DNA of 7,063 bases from an uncultured Georgenia sp. (GCF_937958535.1 NZ_CALGNQ010000206.1:1-7063), one strand, 5' to 3'. Positions 1 to 6,277 are shown, counted from the first letter of the stretch. The notes: a model not told the origin generated them from the letters alone. Numbers and translations: made by a program.

Positions 1-50
1 GTCTCCTGAGAAAAATATCGAGCTCGTTCTAGATACGTTTCAGTCGTTAT
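1..50. other. Compositionally foreign left end (possible linker or assembly artefact)
   Basis: I count 20 G/C in the first 50 bases (40%) against 39 in the next 50 (78%). The change is abrupt, near position 50. The segment contains a SacI site (20-25) and an XbaI site (28-33) only two bases apart, typical of cloning linkers and rare in DNA of this GC content. In the frame of the downstream PspC-type protein it carries a TGA stop at 7-9 and codons the rest of the window avoids (AAA, TAT, CGA, AGA, TCA). I infer that it is not native coding sequence. I cannot match it to a specific adaptor. A natural AT-rich promoter or a recombination junction remains possible. Confidence 0.55.
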
Positions 51-81
51 CACCACCCCCACCGCGGACGGTCCCGCGTCC

Positions 82-1194
82 GTGGAGCCGGAGACGACGG
101 CGCCGCTGCCCGAGCAGGAGCCGACCGCCCCGGGCGCGGACGCCACCACCGTGCTGCCCGAGGCCGGCACCGCCGACCCGGCGCAGGACACGGCGGTGTA
201 TCCCGACGCCGCCGACACCGACCGGCAGGACGACGCCACCACCCTCGCCGCCCGGCAGGACGACCCCACGGTCACGGCACGCATCGGTGAGCCGACCGAG
301 CAGCTGCCCACCGAGCCGTCGCCCGAGCGCCCGGAGCCGAGCGGGTACGCCTACCAGGGCTGGGACCAGGGCACGACGCAGTCCTGGGACCGGAGCACCG
401 GCTGGACGGGGGGTGCCGGCGGGTCCGGTGCCTGGGGCGGCGGCTCCGGGGGCGGCGTTCCCGGCCCCGTCCCCGCGCAGCAGCCGCCCGTGCCGCCGCG
501 GCCCCCGGTGCCCGGACCCGGCTCGCGCATGACGAGTCTGGTCCTGGCCATCGCACTCTTCGGGGCCGCCGCGGTCGCCCTCGCCCACCAGACGGGCAAC
601 CTCGACGGCAACGCCTGGCTCGTGGGCAGTGGTGTCGTCCTCACCGTCCTCGGTCTGGGCGTGCTCGTCAGCGGCGTGCGAGGCCGCACCCAGGGCGGCC
701 TGGGCGCCACCGCGCTCGTCCTGGCGATCCTCCTCGTGCCCACCGCCGCCGCGGCCGCCGCGCTGCCCGGCTTCGCCCGGATCGGCACCTCGTCCACCAC
801 GTGGGCGGGCGACCCGACGTGGGTCCCGACGTCCCCGGGTGCCGCCGAGCAGGGCTACTCGCTCTTCGCCGGCGAGCTCGTCGTCGACCTCACCGAGCTC
901 GACCTCGACGAGGACCTCACCGTCCCGGCCCACGTCACCTTCGGCGACCTCACCCTCATCGTCCCCGACGAGGGCGCCGTCACCATCGAGTCCGGGGTGG
1001 GCACCGGAGGCATCGAGGCGCGGGTCGACGACGACTGGTACGGCCCGAACCTCACCCGCAACAACACCACCGGCGACGCCGGCACGAACGGCATCGGGCT
1101 CTCCGCGACACTCGAGCGGGACGGCGCCGGACCGCACATCACCATCGACGCCCAGGTCAGCGTCGGCATGATCTACATCGAGGAGGCGTCATGA
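82..1194 (+). CDS. PspC-family membrane protein, C-terminal part (5'-truncated)
   Basis: This is the membrane and C-terminal portion of an actinobacterial PspC-domain (phage-shock-protein-C-like) envelope-stress protein. From the GTG at 82 the 370 residues comprise a Pro/Thr/Glu-rich linker (about 1-110), a Gly-rich then Pro-rich stretch (110-148), three hydrophobic segments (about 151-168, 178-198, 209-228), and a beta-rich extracytoplasmic C-terminal domain (about 255-370) resembling the LiaF/DUF4097-like tail of such proteins. Full-length relatives carry the PspC domain before the linker; none is visible here. The frame is open back to position 10 and is blocked by a TGA inside the odd first 50 bases. 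The GTG at 82 has only a weak, distant purine stretch upstream (64-69), so it is probably not the real start. I infer truncation at a contig or sequence junction. The stop overlaps the next gene by 4 nt. Family assignment rests on architecture and recall, with the diagnostic domain missing. Confidence 0.75.
   Translation: MEPETTAPLPEQEPTAPGADATTVLPEAGTADPAQDTAVYPDAADTDRQDDATTLAARQDDPTVTARIGEPTEQLPTEPSPERPEPSGYAYQGWDQGTTQSWDRSTGWTGGAGGSGAWGGGSGGGVPGPVPAQQPPVPPRPPVPGPGSRMTSLVLAIALFGAAAVALAHQTGNLDGNAWLVGSGVVLTVLGLGVLVSGVRGRTQGGLGATALVLAILLVPTAAAAAALPGFARIGTSSTTWAGDPTWVPTSPGAAEQGYSLFAGELVVDLTELDLDEDLTVPAHVTFGDLTLIVPDEGAVTIESGVGTGGIEARVDDDWYGPNLTRNNTTGDAGTNGIGLSATLERDGAGPHITIDAQVSVGMIYIEEAS
1181..1186 (+). 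promoter_or_regulatory. Shine-Dalgarno of the 69-residue membrane protein
   Basis: AGGAGG lies inside the last codons of the PspC-type gene, 4 nt before the ATG at 1191. It fixes the start of the small downstream gene and supports coupled translation. Confidence 0.75.
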
Positions 1195-1400
1195 GCGACC
1201 ACCAGCCCACCATCACCCCGCAGCGCACCGGCCCCCGGGTGGGGACCATCGTCTGGGGCATCATCCTCGTCCTGCTCGGCCTCGGCGTCGTCGGCGTCGG
1301 GCTCGGGCTGACGATCGACCTGCAGGCGGCGCTCATCGCGCTCCTCGTCCTGGCCGGTGTCGGGCTCCTGGTCAAGGCGCTCGTCGGGCGGGACGACTGA
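1191..1400 (+). CDS. Small two-helix membrane protein, 69 aa
   Basis: The product is not recognised as a named protein. It has a polar N-terminus of about 17 residues (MSDHQPTITP...), then two hydrophobic segments (about 18-41 and 46-64) separated by a short TIDLQ turn, and a basic/acidic tail (VGRDD). This predicts a helical hairpin in the cytoplasmic membrane with little soluble mass. The ATG overlaps the stop of the upstream PspC-type gene as ATGA and is preceded by AGGAGG at 1181-1186, so the two are very likely cotranscribed and translationally coupled. A strong hairpin terminator starts 14 nt after the stop, closing the transcription unit. I infer a role at the membrane alongside the PspC-type protein, perhaps as a partner, but nothing in the sequence proves a function. 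GC-rich third positions and the clean start support a real gene. Confidence 0.8.
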   Translation: MSDHQPTITPQRTGPRVGTIVWGIILVLLGLGVVGVGLGLTIDLQAALIALLVLAGVGLLVKALVGRDD

Positions 1401-1413
1401 CGCCCGCAGCGGC

Positions 1414-1462
1414 ACACGAGCACAGGGCCCCGGGGACATCCCCCGGGGCCCTGTGCTCGTGT
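1414..1462 (+). terminator. Perfect 22-bp hairpin terminator
   Basis: Left arm 1414-1435 and right arm 1441-1462 are exact reverse complements around a 5-nt loop (ACATC). No U-tract follows, which is the usual form of intrinsic-like terminators in high-GC actinobacteria. It sits 14 nt after the stop of the 69-aa gene. The central part recurs almost unchanged at 2383-2412. Confidence 0.85.
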
Positions 1463-1504
1463 CCGGCCGGGCCCGGAGGGTGGCGGGCGCGGTGCCCGGT
1501 CCAC

Positions 1505-1510
1505 TAGGTT
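1505..1510 (+). promoter_or_regulatory. Candidate -10 box of the lipoprotein gene
   Basis: TAGGTT fits the TANNNT -10 pattern of actinobacterial housekeeping promoters. It lies in the gap between the upstream terminator and the lipoprotein start, giving a leader of roughly 40 nt. No convincing -35 hexamer is visible, so this is a pattern call only. The rest of 1463-1559 shows nothing further. Confidence 0.4.
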
Positions 1511-1559
1511 CGGGCGCACGCACCGGCCGACGGCGGCGGGGGCCCGACGGGGGTGAGCG

Positions 1560-2360
1560 ATGGGGACCAGGGCACGCGGGCGGCTCCTGGCCGCGGTGGC
1601 GGTCCTCGCCGCGGCGGCGGGCTGCGGGCCCGGGCAGCCGGACCCGCCCGTCCCGGCGGTGCCGGCCTTCGCCACGACCGAGGCCCGCGTCGTCGTCACC
1701 GACGACCGGACCTTCCCGGTGAACCTGCTCTTCCTCGCCGACGAGGACGACCCGATCTGGACCGACGTGAGCGCCGTCGTCCTCTCCCCCGACCTCGAGG
1801 TGAGCGGGTTCACGGTCGAGGCGGGCGATGTCACGGACCGGGGCCGGCTGGGCAACCTGACGCTCGGCGTGGTGCCGCCCGCCACGGCCGTGACGGCCAC
1901 CGACGTCATCGTGGTCCTCGGGGACGGCACCTCGCGGGCCTACCCGATCGGTGCCTGGGGGCTGGCGGCGGCCCCGGAGCCCGCCGGCCGGCTGCTCGAC
2001 GTCACCGAGTACGTCCTGGCCTACCCCGGCACCGACCACCTGGAGATCGTCGCCGAGAACGTCTCCGGGGACCCGGTGGAGGTGCGGTCGGTCGACCTCG
2101 GCCTCACCTCGCTCGTCGTCGCCGAGGTGACGGTCGACGGGCAGGTCCTGCGGGAGGGCGAGGGGGTGTCGATCCCCGGCGGTGGACAGGCCTCCGTCGT
2201 CGTGCGCCTCACCGACGACGGCGGGCACGACCTCTACGTCACCTCCCCCTCCGTCACGGTGACCGGGCCGGACGGACAGGTCCGCCGGCAGCTGTTCGAC
2301 CCCACGCTGCTCGGCTGGACCGACCTCACCGACGACCGGCTCGCGGCGTTCGCGCAGTAG
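1560..2360 (+). CDS. Putative secreted lipoprotein of unknown function, 266 aa
   Basis: I do not recognise the family. The N-terminus has basic residues (RARGR), a hydrophobic Ala/Val/Leu core, and a lipobox-like AAAG-C with the Cys at about residue 21, followed by a Pro-rich spacer (GPGQPDPPVP). This suggests export and lipid anchoring on the outer face of the membrane; the -3 Ala makes the lipobox slightly weak. The mature part has no transmembrane segment and is rich in short alternating hydrophobic stretches with Asp/Gly/Thr turns. It probably forms two beta-sandwich-like domains (about 40-130 and 140-250), as in substrate-free accessory or adhesion lipoproteins. I see no catalytic motif. 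The ATG at 1560 directly follows an in-frame TGA (1554-1556) and has a G-run just upstream (about 1549-1553) as a poor ribosome site. The gene stands alone, with its own candidate promoter, bracketed by two near-identical hairpins. Confidence 0.8.
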   Translation: MGTRARGRLLAAVAVLAAAAGCGPGQPDPPVPAVPAFATTEARVVVTDDRTFPVNLLFLADEDDPIWTDVSAVVLSPDLEVSGFTVEAGDVTDRGRLGNLTLGVVPPATAVTATDVIVVLGDGTSRAYPIGAWGLAAAPEPAGRLLDVTEYVLAYPGTDHLEIVAENVSGDPVEVRSVDLGLTSLVVAEVTVDGQVLREGEGVSIPGGGQASVVVRLTDDGGHDLYVTSPSVTVTGPDGQVRRQLFDPTLLGWTDLTDDRLAAFAQ

Positions 2361-2379
2361 TCCCTGCGGCGGCGGACAT

Positions 2380-2415
2380 GCGCAGGGCTCCGGGGACGTC
2401 CCCGGGGCCCTGCGC
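2380..2415. terminator. Hairpin terminator between convergent genes
   Basis: Left arm 2380-2395 and right arm 2400-2415 pair over 16 bp with a single G-U wobble around the 4-nt loop ACGT. It lies 19 nt after the lipoprotein stop and 19 nt before the stop of the minus-strand gene ending at 2435, so it probably serves both directions. No U-tract on either side. The core is nearly the same as the hairpin at 1423-1453. Confidence 0.8.
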
Positions 2416-2434
2416 GCTGTCGACGGGTGCGGGC

Positions 2435-2947
2435 TCAGACGGCCGGTTCGGGTACCCGCCCGTCCGCCGCGGCGGTCGCGACCGGAGCCTTGGCGAGCTG
2501 GTTCATCCCCGCGCCGATGAGGATGAGCAGCACGCCCAGCCCGATGACCAGCGCCGCCACCCCGTAGGAGACGACCGAGGTGAACAGCGAGGCCCGCAGG
2601 AAGGAGGCGTTCATGACCGAGGTGCGCTGCTCCTGGAGCTCGGTGTGCTCCGGCGAGCCGGGCTCGACCTCACGCATCGCGGCGCCGAGCTCGGCGTAGG
2701 TCCGGCCCTCGGTCCCGGCCAGCGCGTGGGTGTTGATGATGTCCGCCTGGGCGTAGGCGGAGAACGGACCTTGGACCTTGGCGCCGGCCAGGAAGGCGGC
2801 GTCCTCGGGCACGGTGATGTTCTCGGCCTTGAGCTGGCTGGTCACCATTGCCCAGGTGACCCCTCCGGCGACGATGAAGATGATGCCGGCGATGATGGCG
2901 ACGATGCCCGCCAACCGGGCGAGTCCGGTGCCGCGAGTGGTGCTCAT
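2435..2947 (-). CDS. Two-helix membrane protein of the 'LigA-like' actinobacterial family, 170 aa
   Basis: The protein has a short basic N-terminus (MSTTRGTGLARLAG), a first membrane helix (about 12-36), an extracytoplasmic loop of about 80 residues (37-118) with conserved-looking patches (EDAAFLAG, AYAQADIINTHAL, TYAEL, MNASFLRASLF), a second helix (about 121-146) and a short Ala/Pro-rich tail. From memory, similar actinobacterial proteins are often annotated 'aromatic ring-opening dioxygenase LigA'. Nothing here resembles a dioxygenase: there are no metal-binding His/Glu motifs and the protein is mostly membrane and loop, so I treat that name as an error. Function is unknown. The frame is open further upstream (to 3058), but the ATG at 2947 has GAAAGGA six nt before it and starts the membrane-protein pattern, so I choose it. 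It is 122 nt downstream of the glycosyltransferase stop, with a palindromic site between them. Confidence 0.85.
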   Translation of the reverse strand: MSTTRGTGLARLAGIVAIIAGIIFIVAGGVTWAMVTSQLKAENITVPEDAAFLAGAKVQGPFSAYAQADIINTHALAGTEGRTYAELGAAMREVEPGSPEHTELQEQRTSVMNASFLRASLFTSVVSYGVAALVIGLGVLLILIGAGMNQLAKAPVATAAADGRVPEPAV

Positions 2948-2953
2948 GGTGGG

Positions 2954-2960
2954 TCCTTTC
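2954..2960 (-). promoter_or_regulatory. Shine-Dalgarno deciding the start at 2947
   Basis: On the minus strand GAAAGGA is followed by a 6-nt spacer and ATG. This favours the 170-residue form over the longer open frame reaching 3058. Confidence 0.8.
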
Positions 2961-3004
2961 GGATCTGCGGGAGCTCGGTTGTCGAGGTCCTTGGTCGCAA
3001 TCCT

Positions 3005-3020
3005 GACATTCCGGAATGTC
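3005..3020. promoter_or_regulatory. Perfect 16-bp palindrome, candidate operator
   Basis: GACATTCCGGAATGTC is its own exact reverse complement with no loop. That is the geometry of a dimeric regulator site rather than a terminator hairpin. It lies 58 nt upstream of the minus-strand start at 2947 and 49 nt beyond the end of the glycosyltransferase gene. I cannot assign it to a known regulator. No clear -35/-10 pair is visible around it. Confidence 0.5.
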
Positions 3021-3050
3021 CGGTTCCCAGGCCGATGGTCCCAGGACCTG

Positions 3051-3064
3051 CCCGACATGTCCGG
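3051..3064. promoter_or_regulatory. Imperfect palindrome sharing GACAT/ATGTC ends
   Basis: CCCGACATGTCCGG contains the exact 8-bp palindrome GACATGTC (3054-3061), with two more matched pairs outside one mismatched pair. It has the same GACAT and ATGTC ends as the palindrome at 3005-3020 but a shorter centre, so it could be a second, weaker or overlapping-half site. Chance is possible. Confidence 0.25.
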
Positions 3065-3069
3065 GTGAC

Positions 3070-4266
3070 CTACGTCTCACGCGCGGGCGTGCGGCGGGAC
3101 CGTTCGAGCGCCCGCTCGTAGAGCCGCTCGCAGGCGGCGAGCACATCGGCCCAGTCCGCGGCCGGTGGGGTGCTGACCGCGTGGCGCCGGAGCCGGCCCA
3201 GCAGGTCCCGGTCCTCGGCGAGCCGCACGATCGCGTCGGTGAGGGCGGCGTCCGCGGCGGCGTCGTCCAGCCCGTCCGCGCGGTCCGGGGTGAGCAGGCC
3301 GTCCTGCCCGTGGGTGATGTACTCGCTGACGCCGGTGCCGCGGCCGGCGACGACGGGCAGCCCCGCGGCGCGCGCCTCCAGGCCGGCGATCCCGAAGGCC
3401 TCGAGCCGCGCGGGGGCGACGAAGACGTGCTCCCCGGCGTAGCGGGCGCGCAGCTCGTCCCGCTGCAGCTGGCCGACGAGGCTGACGACGCCGTCCAGCC
3501 CGAGCCGGTGGACGTGCCCGCGTACCCGCGTCTCCTCCGGGCCGGAGCCGATGACGGTGAGGTGGAGCCGCGGCGCCCCGGATGCGTCGGTGCCCAGGCG
3601 GCGGTGCGCGGCGGCGACGATGTCGACGAGCGGCGCCACCCGCTTGCGCGGCGCCAGCCGCTGCGTGGCGACGAGCCGCAGGTGCCCGTTGGGCACCTCG
3701 GCAGGGGTCCCCGCCGGAGGCTGCCAGTCGGCCACGGTCAGCCCGTTGGGGACGACGAGGACGTCGTCGCGTCCGAGCATCCGCGCCACCCGCTCCCCCG
3801 CCACCCGGGAGACGGCGGAGACGGCGGCGGCCGTCCGGCCCATCCCGGTGAGCCGGGAGAGCAGGCCGTAGCCGGTGACGAAACCGTCGAGCATGCAGTG
3901 CCAGGTGACCGCCAACGGCACCCCGGTGACCCGGGCGGCGACCATGCCGTCGAGGGCGAACGGCGACACCACGCCCGCGTGCACGTGGACGACGTCGGGG
4001 CGCAGCCGGGTGATCGCCTGCCGCAGCAGCCAGGGGCCGCGCGGGTTGGCGGGCAGCCCGAAGGTCAGCGCGGAGGCCATCCGGTGCACGCGCACCCCCG
4101 TCCCCAGCACCCGGGTGGCGCGGCGGGCGCCGTCGGCCCCCGCCGTCGCCGTCGCGACGTGCACCTCGTGCCCGGCCCGGACCTGGAGGCCGGCGAGGTC
4201 GTGCACCTGGGTCTCGATACCGCCGGTCCGCGGGGGGAAGCAGTCCGAGACGTGGAGGATCCTCAC
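3070..4266 (-). CDS. GT-B glycosyltransferase, family 4 type
   Basis: A retaining GT4-like glycosyltransferase that transfers a sugar from a nucleotide donor, probably at the inner face of the membrane; acceptor and donor are not deducible. Numbering from the GTG at 4266 (398 residues): the N-terminal Rossmann domain has the opening MRILHVSD, the acceptor/phosphate loop PPRTGGIE (11-18) and DVVHVHAG (91-98); the C-terminal domain has VVPNG (171-175), the donor-phosphate contacts in TQRLAPRK (R203, K208), VIGSGPE, and the E-x7-E motif EAFGIAGLE (E289, E297), followed by GLPVVAG and GVSEYI. The length is normal for the family. A GTG at 4272 would add two residues; I prefer 4266 because it yields the usual MRILHVSD start and a GTGA overlap with the guaA stop, matching the guaA start upstream. 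It is the last gene of the DUF3817-guaA operon. PimB/MshA-like proteins are the nearest type I would compare, without claiming that substrate. Confidence 0.88.
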   Translation of the reverse strand: MRILHVSDCFPPRTGGIETQVHDLAGLQVRAGHEVHVATATAGADGARRATRVLGTGVRVHRMASALTFGLPANPRGPWLLRQAITRLRPDVVHVHAGVVSPFALDGMVAARVTGVPLAVTWHCMLDGFVTGYGLLSRLTGMGRTAAAVSAVSRVAGERVARMLGRDDVLVVPNGLTVADWQPPAGTPAEVPNGHLRLVATQRLAPRKRVAPLVDIVAAAHRRLGTDASGAPRLHLTVIGSGPEETRVRGHVHRLGLDGVVSLVGQLQRDELRARYAGEHVFVAPARLEAFGIAGLEARAAGLPVVAGRGTGVSEYITHGQDGLLTPDRADGLDDAAADAALTDAIVRLAEDRDLLGRLRRHAVSTPPAADWADVLAACERLYERALERSRRTPARET

Positions 4267-5861
4267 TCCCACTCGATGGTGCCGGGTGGCTTGCTCGTGA
4301 CGTCGAGGACGACGCGGTTGACCTCGGGCACCTCGTTGGTGATCCGGCTGGAGATGCGGGCGAGCACGTCGTAGGGCAGCCGGGACCAGTCGGCGGTCAT
4401 CGCGTCCTCAGAGGTGACCGGCCGCAGCACGATCGGGTGGCCGTAGGTGCGGCCGTCGCCCTGGACCCCGACGGAGCGGACGTCGGCGAGGAGCACCACC
4501 GGGCACTGCCAGATGTCGCGGTCGAGGCCGGCGGCGGTGAGCTCGGCCCGGACGATGGCGTCGGCGGCACGCAGCACCGCCAGCCGCTCGGCGTCGACGG
4601 CGCCGACGATCCGGATGCCCAGGCCGGGGCCTGGGAAGGGCTGGCGCCACACGATGGACTCGGGCACCCCGAGCTCCAGCCCGACGGCGCGCACCTCGTC
4701 CTTGAACAGGGTGCGCAGCGGCTCGACGAGCTCGAACTGCAGGTCGTCGGGCAGCCCGCCGACGTTGTGGTGGGACTTGATGTTCGCCGCCCCCTCCCCG
4801 CCGCCGGACTCCACGACGTCGGGGTAGAGGGTGCCCTGGACGAGGAAGCGCACCTCCTCGTCGTGGCCGGCCTCGGCGACGATCTCCCGTGCGGCCTGCT
4901 CGAAGGTGCGGATGAACTCCCGGCCGATGATCTTGCGCTTCTCCTCCGGGTCGGTGACCCCGGCGAGCGCGGAGAGGAACTGGTCGGCCGCGTCGACGAC
5001 CTTGAGGTTGACGCCGGTGGCGGCGACGAAGTCCTCCTCCACCTGCTCCGCCTCCCCGGCCCGCAGGAGCCCGTGGTCGACGAAGACGCAGGTGAGCTGG
5101 TCCCCGACGGCACGCTGGACGAGCGCGGCGGCGACGGCGGAGTCCACCCCGCCGGACAGACCGCAGATGACCCGTCCGTCGCCCACCTGGGCGCGGATCG
5201 CGGCGACCTGGTCGGCGATGACGTTGCCGGGGGTCCACGTCGGCTCCAGGCCCGCGCCGTCGTACAGGAAGCGCTCGAGGGCCGCCTGGCCGAAGTCGGT
5301 GTGCCGCACCTCCGGGTGCCACTGCATCCCGAAGAGGCGCCGCTCGCGGTCCTCGAACGCGGCCACGGGCGAGCCCGGCGAGGTGGCGAGCACCTCGAAC
5401 CCGGCGGGGGCCTCGCGGACGGCGTCGCCGTGGCTCATCCACACCTGCTGGTGCTGCGGGGTGCCCTCGAGGAGCGACCCGGCAGCGCACAGCTCGACGA
5501 CGGTGGCCCCGTACTCCCGCTCGCCGGTGCGCTCCACGGAGCCGCCCAGGGCGGCGGCCATCGCCTGGAAGCCGTAGCAGATCCCGAGCACCGGGACCCC
5601 GGCGGCGAAGAGCGCGGGGTCGACGGCCGGCGCGTCCTGCGCGTACACGGAGGCCGGGCCGCCGGAGAGGATGATCGCCGCCGGCTCCTTGGCCAGGATG
5701 CGGTCCACCGGCATGGTGTGCGGGACGATCTCGGAGTACACCCCCGCCTCGCGGACCCGGCGCGCGATGAGCTGGGCGTACTGGGCCCCGAAGTCGACGA
5801 CGAGGACTGGTCGCGGGGTGGCCGCCCGTTCAGCGGTCGTGGGGGCGTCGCTCTTGGTCAC
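4263..5861 (-). CDS. guaA: GMP synthase (glutamine-hydrolysing)
   Basis: Converts XMP, ATP and glutamine to GMP in the last step of guanine nucleotide synthesis, in the cytosol. The 532 residues show all expected parts. The class I glutamine amidotransferase domain starts with VLVVDFGAQYAQLIARR (19-35), then ILSGGP (64-69), the nucleophile Cys95 in GICYGFQ, and the catalytic His182/Glu184 in QWHPE. The ATP-pyrophosphatase domain has the SGGVDS P-loop (236-241) and VFVDHGLLR. The C-terminal dimerisation domain has RQPFPGPGLGIR and ends in KPPGTIEWE, the classic GuaA terminus. Length is typical. The frame is open upstream to 6140, but that extension is the shadow of the DUF3817 gene. The GTG at 5861 overlaps that gene's TGA as GTGA, with GAGG only two nt before it, so initiation probably depends on coupling. 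No riboswitch or leader is seen directly before it, as expected inside an operon. Confidence 0.98.
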   Translation of the reverse strand: MTKSDAPTTAERAATPRPVLVVDFGAQYAQLIARRVREAGVYSEIVPHTMPVDRILAKEPAAIILSGGPASVYAQDAPAVDPALFAAGVPVLGICYGFQAMAAALGGSVERTGEREYGATVVELCAAGSLLEGTPQHQQVWMSHGDAVREAPAGFEVLATSPGSPVAAFEDRERRLFGMQWHPEVRHTDFGQAALERFLYDGAGLEPTWTPGNVIADQVAAIRAQVGDGRVICGLSGGVDSAVAAALVQRAVGDQLTCVFVDHGLLRAGEAEQVEEDFVAATGVNLKVVDAADQFLSALAGVTDPEEKRKIIGREFIRTFEQAAREIVAEAGHDEEVRFLVQGTLYPDVVESGGGEGAANIKSHHNVGGLPDDLQFELVEPLRTLFKDEVRAVGLELGVPESIVWRQPFPGPGLGIRIVGAVDAERLAVLRAADAIVRAELTAAGLDRDIWQCPVVLLADVRSVGVQGDGRTYGHPIVLRPVTSEDAMTADWSRLPYDVLARISSRITNEVPEVNRVVLDVTSKPPGTIEWE

Positions 5862-6274
5862 GGCCTCAGCGTAGTGTGCCGCCGCGCGACCACGCCCGGC
5901 AGGTCCGCGGTGAACCAGCGCTGGGCACGGTGCTCCATAACGAACGAGAGGATCGGCACGACACCGGCGACGACGAGGGCGGCCATCCGCCCCAGCCCCC
6001 ACCGCATGGTCGACCACAGGTTGAACACGCTGATGAGGTAGACCACGTAGATCCAGCCGTGCGCGAAGGGGATCCACCGGATCCACGTCGCGACGTCCGG
6101 GCCCACCTGGACGAGGTAGACGAGGACCATCTCCACGCACAGCAGCAGGAGCATGACGCCTGTGACGAACGCCATGAACCGGTAGGAGCGCCAGGCGTTC
6201 CTCGCCTTGCGCTCCCGCCCGGCGCGCAGCGCCGCCTCCGGTCCGCCTGCGGAAGTCGTCTTCTCCTCGTCCAC
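5858..6274 (-). CDS. DUF3817 family integral membrane protein, 138 aa
   Basis: A small membrane protein of unknown biochemical role, found beside guaA in many actinobacteria (recalled, not searched). A charged N-terminus of about 30 residues (many Glu, Arg, Lys) precedes a family-typical YRFMAFVTGVMLLLLC segment (TM1, about 31-53), then PFAHGWIYVVYLISVFNLW (TM2, about 68-87) containing a conserved-looking His-Gly-Trp, a short basic loop (RWGLGR) and TM3 (about 97-113, ending PILSFVMEHRAQ). The GTG start at 6274 is set by a strong GGAGGAGGA three nt upstream. The stop overlaps the guaA start by 4 nt. It is the first gene of the operon and diverges from the ABC exporter across 110 nt. Confidence 0.9.
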   Translation of the reverse strand: MDEEKTTSAGGPEAALRAGRERKARNAWRSYRFMAFVTGVMLLLLCVEMVLVYLVQVGPDVATWIRWIPFAHGWIYVVYLISVFNLWSTMRWGLGRMAALVVAGVVPILSFVMEHRAQRWFTADLPGVVARRHTTLRP

Positions 6275-6277
6275 CGG

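Noticed and set aside
40..1137. Long minus-strand open frame of 365 codons opposite the PspC-type gene
   Set aside because: It is Gly/Arg-rich and lacks motifs or a ribosome site. It is the usual mirror frame of a high-GC coding region; the plus strand shows membrane segments and a clean coupled stop.
1173..2228. Minus-strand open frame of 351 codons across the terminator and lipoprotein gene
   Set aside because: It reads through a perfect 22-bp hairpin and has the Arg/Pro/Gly/Asp composition of a shadow frame, while the plus-strand frame has a signal sequence and lipobox.
2948..3058. 37-residue N-terminal extension of the two-helix protein from an ATG at 3058
   Set aside because: The extension would run through the palindrome and bypass the good GAAAGGA ribosome site that precedes the ATG at 2947.
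1553..3121. Plus-strand open frame of 522 codons overlapping the lipoprotein and the minus-strand membrane gene
   Set aside because: It spans two convergent genes and their terminator, and its translation is low-complexity Arg/Gly/Pro sequence without recognisable domains.
4437..6041. Plus-strand open frame of 534 codons opposite guaA
   Set aside because: guaA on the minus strand is unmistakable (catalytic triad, SGGVDS, C-terminal signature); the antisense frame is open only because of GC bias.
4263..6140. N-terminally extended guaA form of 625 residues
   Set aside because: The extra residues are the out-of-frame reading of the DUF3817 gene and resemble no GuaA N-terminus; the GTG at 5861 forms a GTGA overlap.
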